A DNA stretch of 13,954 nucleotides from Bacteroidetes bacterium 4572_112 (lineage in GTDB: Bacteria; Bacteroidota; Bacteroidia; Bacteroidales; UBA1556). Numbering within the stretch: the first letter of the stretch is position 1; each line of letters begins with the position of its first letter. Below, piece after piece: positions 7,126 through 13,954 of the stretch. Location of the stretch: the NCBI GenBank assembly GCA_002254285.1, contig NIUZ01000027.1, forward strand, positions 1 through 13,954, read 5' to 3'. The notes under the pieces were generated by a model that saw only the letters and a list, made by a program, of their open reading frames with translations, was not told the origin of the DNA and ran no database searches. A program made the translations under genes and the position numbers.

Positions 7126-7188
7126 TCGTTCTAATTATTTTAATTGAATTATATAAATCTATTTCGTTTATTTCAATTTAGGATTAAT

Positions 7189-8820
7189 TTATTCTTCTTT
7201 ACTATGTAAGCAGTTTTTCCTTAGTACTATTCGTATTCCACCGTGTATGATTACGCCAGCGGCTGTTAGTAATACTAATAAGATTCCGATATATTCAATA
7301 AAATCATAATGGTCTCTGCCAGGTAGGTAGAAGCCTTTTAGCTCAGCTAATCTACCATCTTCGCTACTAGTATGACAATCGGTACACTGTAGTGCTTTTG
7401 CTGCAGTAGATACTTGGTGATTTAATGGCCAATACATCTCTGTTTCAACAAAATCATACTCACCACTGTATGGTAAATCTGTATATTTCATTCCTGCAGT
7501 TATTGAGTTGCTCCAATCAAAATCTACCCAATATGCGCTATCACCTTTATTTTTAGACCATAGTTTAGGTTGTACTAATTTTCTTAATATTGGATCCCAA
7601 GGTTGTTTCCCTCTGTGAACCTTTACTGGCCAAATTTTGGAACAAGAAGTAGATTCGCAATTTTCACCTTTATCATCATAAGAACCCATAAGTGTATTCA
7701 TTTGAATAGGGATACTTGTTATACTATCGGTAATTAGCACGTGATCGGCAAGTCCATTAAACCACATATATTCAGGTTTTACATGGTCGTTATATACAAA
7801 TGTTCCTTTTATACTTAGGTAATTATGATTCCCGTCAGCATCAGACTCATGAATTTGACTCCCATCATCATTTAGTCTACCAGCAGTACTCCAATCCCAA
7901 ACCATTTTTGTAGAATTTGCTTTTGCATATTCCGGAATGTGACAAGTTTGACAGGCAATTCTGTCGCCATGGTTATTCAATACTTTATCATTATGAGGTT
8001 TGTCAGTATGACATTGTTCGCAGGTGGCTCTATTTTTATCTTCTGATGATAGAGCATATAATTTACCTTTTATAACGTGGTTTTCAGTAGTATGACATGC
8101 AATGCAACTCATATCTTCGCCTTCAATAGCCATATGTACGTCTACATCTTTCGAACATGAATTCATAGCTTTATCTAGGTCGCCATGCTTTACGTTATTT
8201 CCGCCACCACCCCAATAGTGACATATACCGCAATTTTCTCTTTTTGGTGAGCCAACACTTTGCGAAATAATGTTATAGTTAAGACCCTCTACAGGCATTC
8301 CACTTACACCTTTACCCTTTTTGTATAGTCCACTTTGGTCATGACAAACTAGGCAGTCAATATTCTCTTTCTTTGTGAAATCAAACTCCTTGTCGCCCCA
8401 TCCGTAACCTATATGGCATCGTACGCAGGTCTTTTCGCTTCCATTAATTCCAATACAGAAATTATTTATAATATTTTTCTTTCCTAAGCTTACTATGCTA
8501 TCTCTTCCTGCTAACTTCTCTGAACGTTCCCATGTCCAGTGATTATTAGCCATTAGCTCATGATGCCTTTCTGTATGGCAGCTCAAACAAGCCAATGTTA
8601 CGTCCTGAGGTCTTTCAAATTCTTGTTGTAATATTTCAAATTTTGAATGATCAGCAACCATAATATTGATTCTGTCTGCCTTACGAGTGTAGTTCTCTAC
8701 TTTTAGTTCTGTTGGTCCTTCCTTATTTATTACGCATTGATTATCAGTACGGGTAATAACCATGTAAACAATAAATTGTGGGATAATCACAATAGATAAA
8801 ATGTATAATAGTCGTTTCAT
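7189..8820 (-). CDS. Octahaem c-type cytochrome, tetrathionate-reductase (OTR) family (module B)
   Basis: The product from ATG 8820 has 543 residues. The frame is open to 8892, but only the 8820 start gives an N-terminal export/anchor segment (MKRLL, hydrophobic 4-22) and follows the promoter box. Eight CxxCH haem sites start at C78, C132, C156, C197, C239, C267, C290 and C479. After the fourth comes GGGGNNVKHGDL (K211), a hallmark of octahaem tetrathionate reductases, which I take as the candidate Lys ligand of the active-site haem. Non-haem cysteines C122 (NNFCIG) and C222 (SCS) are shared with the paralogue. A C-terminal helix (about 508-533) with H526 anchors it, unlike the soluble Shewanella enzyme. 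The likely role is periplasmic reduction of a sulfur or nitrogen compound using electrons from the next-encoded b561 protein. Family members also reduce nitrite and hydroxylamine in vitro, so the substrate is open. Confidence 0.92.
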   Translation of the reverse strand: MKRLLYILSIVIIPQFIVYMVITRTDNQCVINKEGPTELKVENYTRKADRINIMVADHSKFEILQQEFERPQDVTLACLSCHTERHHELMANNHWTWERSEKLAGRDSIVSLGKKNIINNFCIGINGSEKTCVRCHIGYGWGDKEFDFTKKENIDCLVCHDQSGLYKKGKGVSGMPVEGLNYNIISQSVGSPKRENCGICHYWGGGGNNVKHGDLDKAMNSCSKDVDVHMAIEGEDMSCIACHTTENHVIKGKLYALSSEDKNRATCEQCHTDKPHNDKVLNNHGDRIACQTCHIPEYAKANSTKMVWDWSTAGRLNDDGSQIHESDADGNHNYLSIKGTFVYNDHVKPEYMWFNGLADHVLITDSITSIPIQMNTLMGSYDDKGENCESTSCSKIWPVKVHRGKQPWDPILRKLVQPKLWSKNKGDSAYWVDFDWSNSITAGMKYTDLPYSGEYDFVETEMYWPLNHQVSTAAKALQCTDCHTSSEDGRLAELKGFYLPGRDHYDFIEYIGILLVLLTAAGVIIHGGIRIVLRKNCLHSKEE

Positions 8821-8845
8821 ATAATTGTTGTTATTAAATTCACAG

Positions 8846-8879
8846 CAAAGATAAGTTGATAACAGTGTTAGTTGACAAA
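8846..8879 (-). promoter_or_regulatory. Promoter of the module B octahaem operon
   Basis: On the minus strand TTTG (8879-8876), 22 bp, TATCTTTG (8853-8846): a full-consensus Bacteroidota promoter. It would start transcription about 20 nt before the ATG at 8820 and so supports that start codon. Confidence 0.8.
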
Positions 8880-8901
8880 CAGTAAATGACACTTACTGTT
8901 T
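8860..8901. promoter_or_regulatory. Candidate operator repeats at the module B promoter
   Basis: A perfect 9-bp inverted repeat AAACAGTAA-N7-TTACTGTTT (8877-8885 and 8893-8901) overlaps the -33 box. Between the boxes lies a second small palindrome TAACAGTGTTA (8860-8870) with the same ACAGT core. The placement is what is expected for a regulator binding the promoter. It does not match the FNR (TTGAT-N4-ATCAA) or CRP consensus. The regulator is unknown. Confidence 0.5.
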
Positions 8902-9180
8902 AGACTTTAGACTTAATATGTTTTATTTTATGAGAAATGTTTGTTTTAAGTATCCATGCTTTGTATGCGAATTGTTAAAGCATATTAATACAGCTATTTA
9001 ACTATGAGTCCATTCTGAAAATAGGCAATATTTATAATATGGATTATTTTGGGGGAGATTTTTATTTTTTGAAATTCAGTGATGCCGTAGCATCAGTTAA
9101 TTGAAAAAAATGAAAATAACGCAAAAATAGACTTTTTTGATTTTGTTTGTTTTCGGAGTGGACTCAACAATTTTACATAG
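8893..9180. other. Intergenic region between the two octahaem modules
   Basis: There is no gene on either strand that I can support. Besides the operator repeat at its left edge, it holds a small inverted repeat TGATGC-CGTA-GCATCA at 9080-9095, with no T run and no adjacent promoter that I can identify. Confidence 0.5.
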
Positions 9181-9213
9181 AAAAAGGAGCTATCTTATAC
9201 AGATAGCTCCTTT
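9181..9213 (-). terminator. Terminator of module A (b561-PAS)
   Basis: A 13-bp stem (9183-9195 with 9201-9213, core GGAGCTATCT) with a 5-nt loop, followed on the minus strand by a short T run. It separates module A from module B, which has its own promoter. Confidence 0.9.
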
Positions 9214-9232
9214 GTGAAAACTAATTATAGTT

Positions 9233-10318
9233 TTATTCTGGTTTGTCGATGATATAACCTTCTAATCCTGCAACTTTATTGTTAATATATATTGGGCTAG
9301 CAGATATAGTATGATAGCTAACTGTTCCATCAGAATTATGTCGTCCAACTAAGCTACCTGTAACAGTTTTGCCTTGAGTAACAACCTTATTGAAAATTCT
9401 TTCTACAGATTTTTTATCTTCATCTGTTCTATTAAGAGTAATATGCTTGCCAACAGGGTTGCCTATGTTAGTAGTAGAGTATAACTCAAGCCATACATCA
9501 TTTACTTCAGTATAATTACCATTAATATCTATTTTGAAATATCCAACATTAGACTCTTTAAGTTTTTTCTGGAAATCAATCATCATAGCATTAGTATGAT
9601 CAATTTCGTGACTTAAGGATTCATCAAATAATGTGTTATCCTCTTCGCCTTCAGCATTCATAATTTTGCGTTGTGAAAAACGCATCAACATTTGAATGTT
9701 TGCTCTAACGGCAACTTCGGCTTCTTCGTCAGACATCTCTTCCCAACCTGTAACCATTGCTTTAATTGCTGACATTGGTTTATAACCGGTTGTAGTAAGG
9801 TATACGTGAGCAATAATAAAACCCACAAGCACGAAAGCTCCTCCAACATGAATATATGCAATTGGCTCAAGTGCGTATCCGTTATGACCTAATAGTGAGT
9901 CTGCAAAATAAATATACATGAATCCCGATAATACCATTACTGGTATAATTATAAACTCTAAGCCGAAATATGTAGCTCTTTGTAAAGGATTAAATTTATT
10001 GAACATAGTTTTATGAGTTGGGTGTTCCTCGTTATTAAAAATACCATGAATATAGTATTGTACTTGTTCAAATATTTTTTTCTTGGTAGGCATATACATT
10101 CTCCACTCTCCAGTGATAAATAGCCAAAAGAAAATTAATACTAATAATGCCATATAAGTATATGCTGCATTATCGTGAATTAGAACAGCTTTTTCAAAAC
10201 CCATTAAATTGTATGAACCATGAATTTCGAAGCCTGTTAGTGCGAGTGTTAGAATAATAAGTGTTTGGGTCCAGTGCCAAAATCTCTCAAATCTTCTATA
10301 TATATAAACTTTTTTCAT
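9233..10318 (-). CDS. Cytochrome b561-type membrane subunit fused to PAS (module A)
   Basis: The 361-residue protein is collinear with the 6007-7125 product. It has the same RRFERFWHWTQ start, four helices in 1-180 and the conserved AMVTGWEEMSDEEA linker at about 187-200. A PAS domain lies at about 255-358 (NVGYFKIDINGNYTEVND, SYHTISASPI, AGLEGYIID). Candidate haem ligands H15, H48, H157 and H171 are kept. The extra His of the paralogue's second helix (FWHF) is Leu here (FWLF), so it is unlikely to be a haem ligand. The expected role is quinone-linked electron transfer to or from the octahaem cytochrome encoded 18 nt upstream, with the PAS on the cytoplasmic side. The linker between membrane part and PAS is the most diverged region, so the two sensors may respond differently. 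A terminator follows. Confidence 0.9.
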   Translation of the reverse strand: MKKVYIYRRFERFWHWTQTLIILTLALTGFEIHGSYNLMGFEKAVLIHDNAAYTYMALLVLIFFWLFITGEWRMYMPTKKKIFEQVQYYIHGIFNNEEHPTHKTMFNKFNPLQRATYFGLEFIIIPVMVLSGFMYIYFADSLLGHNGYALEPIAYIHVGGAFVLVGFIIAHVYLTTTGYKPMSAIKAMVTGWEEMSDEEAEVAVRANIQMLMRFSQRKIMNAEGEEDNTLFDESLSHEIDHTNAMMIDFQKKLKESNVGYFKIDINGNYTEVNDVWLELYSTTNIGNPVGKHITLNRTDEDKKSVERIFNKVVTQGKTVTGSLVGRHNSDGTVSYHTISASPIYINNKVAGLEGYIIDKPE

Positions 10319-10336
10319 TGTCTTAGATTTTCTTCT

Positions 10337-11917
10337 TTATATGTGTTTTTTCTTTGATAAGATTCGTAATGTCGAATGACCAACAACTCCTAATATAGTA
10401 AATATAATAAACAGAATTCCTCCCATTTCAATATATTTATTCTTGTCTCTTCCTGGAAGGTAAAAACCATCAAGCTTAGCTAATCGACTATCTCTACTAT
10501 GGCAACTTTCACAGGTTAATGATTCTTCTTTAGGAGATACCATATGGTTCAATAACCAATAACTTTCGGTAGCTACAAAGTCATATTTTCCACTATAAGG
10601 TTTGCCTAATTTCTTCATTCCTGATTTTGCTGATTCATTCCAATCAAAATCACTCCAATAAGCACCGCTTCCTTTTGGCCCTACAGTATGAGGTTGTATA
10701 AGTGTTTTATAGTTGTAGTCGTATATTTGTTTACCTCGCATAATCTTCACAGGATAAATTTTTGATGGGTGCTCAGGATCAGCAGGGTCTATATTATCGT
10801 CGTATGATCCCAATAGTCTGTTTAGAACTAGTGGAGACTCTGTAATTCTATCTTCAAAGGTATGAATATCAGAATTTCCGTTAAACCATACGTAATCAGG
10901 TTCTAAATTTTTTGCATAAATTCCAGTACCGTGCTTACTTCCATATTTCCAGATTGAATCTTTAGAAATTTCTCTTTCTTCATGGTATGGCTCTCCTTCT
11001 CTTAATTTACCTGCGGTAGACCAATCCCAATCTACCTGAGTTGGATTAACTTTGGCATAAGTAGGAATATGACATGTTTGACATGCTATTTGCGCAAAGT
11101 GATTATTCAGCGTTACACTTTTGTGAGGAGTAGTTGTATGACATTGTGTACATGTCGATCTATTTTTATTAGAAGTAGATACCGTATATACATTACCTGA
11201 TATATTGTGGTTATGAGTTGTGTGACATTCTGTACACTGTAAATCTACAGCATCGTTCATGTGCACATCTACTTCTCGCGAACAACTATTAAGAGCAACT
11301 TCAAGGTCGCCATGCTTAACGTTATTTCCTCCACCACCTTTATAGTGACAGCTACCACAGTTTTCCTTATTTGGGAAACCAATATGCTGTGCTACCATTT
11401 TAAGGTCTACGCTCGGAGCAGGATCACCACCTTTGCCTTTTTTGTATGTACCACTGTTGTCGTGGCAGGCAAGACAATCAATATTGTTTTGATCAGTAAA
11501 ATCAAATGTTTCACCACCATAGCCATATCCAGCATGACATTTGGAACATAATTTCTCATTGGAGCTTACGCCAATACAGAAGTTATTAGGAACATTTGCT
11601 TTTCCCAACTCAATGATTTCACCGGTTATGTTTGTGTCTTTCTTAACCCACTTCCAGTGCTCATTTTTCATAAATTCCTTACCTCTTTCGGTATGGCATT
11701 TAATACATGCCTCAGTAACTTCCTGGCCAGTTTTGAAATCTTTCTGCAACTCTGCAAATTTTGAGTGGTCAGCAGGAAAAGAATCTCGCTGTACTCGCTG
11801 AATTTTGGAATTGTCAAACGGAGTTGTTACTATATCTGGGTTATATGATGCAATCATAGAGAAGATGATAATCTCCGGAATCACAATAACCAATAGTATT
11901 TGAATAATTTTTTTCAT
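10337..11917 (-). CDS. Octahaem c-type cytochrome, tetrathionate-reductase (OTR) family (module A)
   Basis: The product has 526 residues. The N-terminal export/anchor segment is 4-22. Eight CxxCH sites start at C71, C124, C148, C187, C228, C256, C279 and C469, with the same spacing pattern as the module B protein. GGGGNNVKHGDL (K201) follows the fourth haem site, and the non-haem cysteines C114 (NNFCIG) and C212 (SCS) are conserved. A C-terminal helix (about 496-520) contains H514 at the same place as H526 of the paralogue, followed by a basic tail, so the enzyme is tethered to the inner membrane facing the periplasm. It differs from module B mainly in the loop between haems 7 and 8 (about 304-400), lacking the paralogue's extra C388/C393 pair. 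The likely partner is the b561-PAS protein encoded next. Substrate unproven. Confidence 0.92.
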   Translation of the reverse strand: MKKIIQILLVIVIPEIIIFSMIASYNPDIVTTPFDNSKIQRVQRDSFPADHSKFAELQKDFKTGQEVTEACIKCHTERGKEFMKNEHWKWVKKDTNITGEIIELGKANVPNNFCIGVSSNEKLCSKCHAGYGYGGETFDFTDQNNIDCLACHDNSGTYKKGKGGDPAPSVDLKMVAQHIGFPNKENCGSCHYKGGGGNNVKHGDLEVALNSCSREVDVHMNDAVDLQCTECHTTHNHNISGNVYTVSTSNKNRSTCTQCHTTTPHKSVTLNNHFAQIACQTCHIPTYAKVNPTQVDWDWSTAGKLREGEPYHEEREISKDSIWKYGSKHGTGIYAKNLEPDYVWFNGNSDIHTFEDRITESPLVLNRLLGSYDDNIDPADPEHPSKIYPVKIMRGKQIYDYNYKTLIQPHTVGPKGSGAYWSDFDWNESAKSGMKKLGKPYSGKYDFVATESYWLLNHMVSPKEESLTCESCHSRDSRLAKLDGFYLPGRDKNKYIEMGGILFIIFTILGVVGHSTLRILSKKKHI

Positions 11918-12259
11918 ACTTATAGTATTTTCAATAGTAATTGTAATAATTTTTACTGTATTGTTTAACGATATTGATTTAACAAGTTTAATATTATTTC
12001 TAAGTGATAAAAGTAATTCTATATCAAATGAGTGTCAATTAAGTAATATAAAGATGTTACAATTTGAAAAGAAATATAAGTTAGGTTGTTTTTTAATAAT
12101 TGTTTATTATAAAAATGCTTTTTTGTTATTTATGCTATTTAGTTAGTGTAAATAACTGATATATAGATATATAAAATTTCATTTTCTTGTATTTTTTGAT
12201 CTAATTGTTATGCAAATAACATTATTTGAAAATCGTATTATTGAAAATTTTCGTGCAAA
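11918..12259. other. AT-rich intergenic region upstream of module A
   Basis: About 340 bp with no gene I can support. On the minus strand a near-consensus -7 box TACTATTG (11939-11932) lies 15 bp before the octahaem ATG, without a clear -33 box. TTACTGT (11953-11959) repeats the half-site found at the module B promoter. A palindrome GAAAATTTTC sits at 12243-12252. Confidence 0.45.
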
Positions 12260-12289
12260 AAAAAAGAAGGAACAAAGTCCTTCTTTTTT
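12260..12289 (-). terminator. Terminator of the two-gene rhodanese operon
   Basis: AAAAAAGAAGGA (12260-12271) pairs with TCCTTCTTTTTT (12278-12289) around ACAAAG. On the minus strand a T run follows (A run 12257-12265 on the plus strand). It is 22 bp past the stop codon. Confidence 0.9.
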
Positions 12290-12311
12290 ACAATAGTATT
12301 TTATTTTAGTA

Positions 12312-13418
12312 TTAATCACATACTTCACTTGGATCAGGAAGAACTACTTCGTGATGCTTAAAGTTAAGATCAGGATTAATAATGGTATTAGCTTTAGCTT
12401 TCTTCTCCTTACTAGGAACATCACCAATTACTAATTCATAATTCATAACAACATCACTTGCGTTATAAGTAGCCCATTTGTTGCTTCTAGCAAAATTATA
12501 CATAAAGCTATTTGCACCAAATCTCAAACTATATGCATCATAACCTAGCAATCTTAAATAAGCAGTTAATGACGCTCCATTATGTCCTATATAACAATAC
12601 ACAGCTATTTTCTTATTAGTAGGTAGAGTAGATAAATCAGTATTGATATTTATACTCTTCTTTGGTTGATACCAAACTGAACCTTTAAGGTGCTTTGTAT
12701 TATATCTACTTTCCGAAATATAGTTAACTATATAATAGTCGTCATAATTTTCAATTAGCTTATCAATAGTAACAGCAAAGTTATATGATATCTCTTCCTC
12801 AGCTCTTATTTCTAAGATCTCAGAAATTGTTCTACCTTTAGTTTCAATAGTAGGGTAGGCGCCTTTTTTAGGCTTTTTAGTTGGTTCAGAAGTTAAGTAG
12901 TTTGCGTACTTATTATTAACATTTTTGGCCCATTGATTAGGAACCTTGCTACTCCAAGCACTCATACCGTACTTCATTGCATAAGTTGATCCGTATCCAA
13001 TAGCTCTAAGCATACTAGTTATATATGCTGCTGCTTGGCCAGTATTATCAATGATAATAATTTTCTGATACTGATAAATATTTACTGATTTAAGGAAATC
13101 AATAAGCATTTCTCTGTCTACATTAATAGCACCATCAATATGGCCATTAACATAGTCTTCGTGATAACGAGTATCAATAAGTAAGAAATTACTTTTATCA
13201 TCATTTACCTCTTCGGCACTGATTAAGTATGGTGACGAAACACCATTAATATAATCACCGCTATTGGTAAATAAGTTTAAAAGAGCTTCCGATTGATTAG
13301 ATATCTTTGGGATATCTATTTTTGCAGGTTTACTTTCAATAGTATCACTTGAACATGAAGTAAAAGATACCAATGCCAATAGTAGTGCAAAAGCTATATA
13401 TTTATTTAGTTTTCTCAT
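12312..13418 (-). CDS. Two-domain rhodanese lipoprotein, first domain Cys-less, C-terminal CD tail
   Basis: The product has 368 residues with a lipoprotein signal and lipobox FTSC (C22), so it is periplasm-facing. Domain 1 (about 62-160) has LLIDTRYHEDYVNGHIDGAI but its active loop reads IDNTGQAA (D124), lacking the catalytic Cys, so it is probably structural or ligand-binding. A Lys/Pro-rich linker (about 178-195) follows. Domain 2 (about 196-315) has VNYISESRYNTKHLKGSVWY and an active loop C275-YIGHNG with Cys present, so catalysis is expected here as in other tandem sulfurtransferases. A charged tail (about 330-368) ends HHEVVLPDPSEVCD, with Cys367 next to last. It lies 23 nt after another rhodanese-fold gene in one operon. 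Likely role: sulfane-sulfur transfer from thiosulfate, polysulfide or a persulfide in the periplasm, linked to the downstream octahaem modules. Confidence 0.87.
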   Translation of the reverse strand: MRKLNKYIAFALLLALVSFTSCSSDTIESKPAKIDIPKISNQSEALLNLFTNSGDYINGVSSPYLISAEEVNDDKSNFLLIDTRYHEDYVNGHIDGAINVDREMLIDFLKSVNIYQYQKIIIIDNTGQAAAYITSMLRAIGYGSTYAMKYGMSAWSSKVPNQWAKNVNNKYANYLTSEPTKKPKKGAYPTIETKGRTISEILEIRAEEEISYNFAVTIDKLIENYDDYYIVNYISESRYNTKHLKGSVWYQPKKSININTDLSTLPTNKKIAVYCYIGHNGASLTAYLRLLGYDAYSLRFGANSFMYNFARSNKWATYNASDVVMNYELVIGDVPSKEKKAKANTIINPDLNFKHHEVVLPDPSEVCD

Positions 13419-13441
13419 CTATTTATATATTTATTAAGTAA

Positions 13442-13954
13442 TTAATCACATCCACCACCAGCTGCAGCTTTCTTCTTACGCTTGAAATTAGTAGCCGCTG
13501 CAGGTTTTTTAGTTTTTGCAGAATAATTTCTTGCTCCAGATGTTTCAGAAACTATCTTAGCATAATCATATTGAGCAATCTCAGGGTTATAATGTGCTGA
13601 ATAAATATTATAATGATCAATAATATTATTCTTTATAAAATCATAACTACCTAGGATAATAAAGTAATTCTTTATTCCCAATTGTTGAAGAAAGAAGCCC
13701 GCAAATATCGCTTGTTCGGTTGATTCACCGTAAATAATATTTACTCTTTCCTGATCAATAAATGTTTTACAATTATTGTTCTTATTCATTGTTCGGAAAG
13801 GAATATTTATTGCTCCATTAATATGACCGTTCTCAAATTTAGAAGGGTTCCTTAGGTCGATAAATTTATAGTTAGCCATATCGCTACCTGAATAGATTAT
13901 ATCGGCAAGTAGTTGAGGGGATAGCACGTATGCTTGATCCACTGCTTGCAAAGA
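13442..13954 (-). CDS. Rhodanese-fold protein without catalytic Cys (5' end outside window)
   Basis: The frame stays open to the window edge and the only nearby start-like codon is a TTG, so the N-terminus, probably with a signal peptide, is missing. The visible 170 residues hold one rhodanese domain: YKFIDLRNPSKFENGHINGA matches the DxRxxxEFxxGHIxGAxN motif. The active-loop position reads IIYGESTEQA instead of CxxGxR, so the catalytic Cys is absent and sulfur transfer by the normal mechanism is not expected. The C-terminus is a basic, Ala/Lys-rich tail ending KKKAAAGGGCD, with Cys next to last, like the downstream partner's VCD ending. It is the upstream gene of an operon with the two-domain rhodanese (23-nt gap). 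It may be a pseudo-enzyme or scaffold, or a sulfur carrier working through its tail cysteine. Confidence 0.82.
   Translation of the reverse strand, partial: SLQAVDQAYVLSPQLLADIIYSGSDMANYKFIDLRNPSKFENGHINGAINIPFRTMNKNNNCKTFIDQERVNIIYGESTEQAIFAGFFLQQLGIKNYFIILGSYDFIKNNIIDHYNIYSAHYNPEIAQYDYAKIVSETSGARNYSAKTKKPAAATNFKRKKKAAAGGGCD

Noticed and set aside
8821..8892. N-terminal extension of the module B octahaem protein to position 8892
   Set aside because: The extension would place coding sequence over the promoter -7 box and put 24 non-signal residues in front of the export segment.
9080..9095. TGATGC-CGTA-GCATCA inverted repeat as a terminator or small RNA
   Set aside because: The stem is only 6 bp with no T run, and no promoter is seen next to it; it was left as an unexplained short palindrome.
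11961..12146. 61-codon open frame on the plus strand in the AT-rich region
   Set aside because: It is low-complexity, Phe/Ile/Leu/Lys-rich by base composition and has no promoter or family resemblance. It opposes the flanking genes and overlaps the likely module A promoter region.

Overview
The window looks like chromosomal DNA from an anaerobic or facultative member of the Bacteroidota, probably class Bacteroidia. The reasons are strong AT richness, promoters of the Bacteroidota type (TTTG, about 20 bp, then TAnnTTTG), almost no Shine-Dalgarno sequences, a tRNA-Glu(UUC) followed by rpsT, and many lipoproteins. No phage, transposase or CRISPR element is visible.

Left part (1-5150): a conserved hypothetical gene sits behind a perfect 36-bp tandem duplication carrying the promoter -10-like box. 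Next comes a duplicated tRNA-Glu(UUC)-rpsT unit. Both copies have the same promoter-to-tRNA spacing and identical tRNAs, but neither rpsT is normal: copy 1 encodes a 60-residue S20 lacking about 24 central residues, and copy 2 stops after the first 34 S20 codons. Then come a membrane-anchored serine hydrolase (minus strand), an MltF-type lytic transglycosylase (plus strand) and a small outer-membrane beta-barrel-like protein (minus strand), separated by bidirectional terminators.

Right part (5465-13954): all genes are on the minus strand and form a sulfur/multihaem respiratory locus. In transcription order these are a rhodanese-fold protein (cut by the window edge), a two-domain rhodanese lipoprotein, an octahaem cytochrome c of the tetrathionate-reductase (OTR) family, a cytochrome b561-type membrane protein fused to a C-terminal PAS domain, then a second octahaem cytochrome, a second b561-PAS fusion and a single-domain rhodanese lipoprotein. 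Terminators at about 12260, 9181 and 5411 split this into three transcription units. The second octahaem gene has its own strong promoter overlapped by a 9-bp inverted repeat.

Working model (inference): quinol is oxidised by the four-helix b561 protein, electrons pass to the membrane-tethered periplasmic octahaem enzyme, and a sulfur oxyanion or sulfane-sulfur compound is reduced (or the reverse). Periplasmic lipoprotein rhodaneses would handle the sulfane sulfur. The cytoplasmic PAS domain could sense or gate the flow. Three features are unusual: the PAS fusion in both copies, the paired paralogous modules, and a cysteine at or next to the C-terminus of all three rhodanese-family proteins. 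These make the locus a candidate undescribed sulfur-respiration system.
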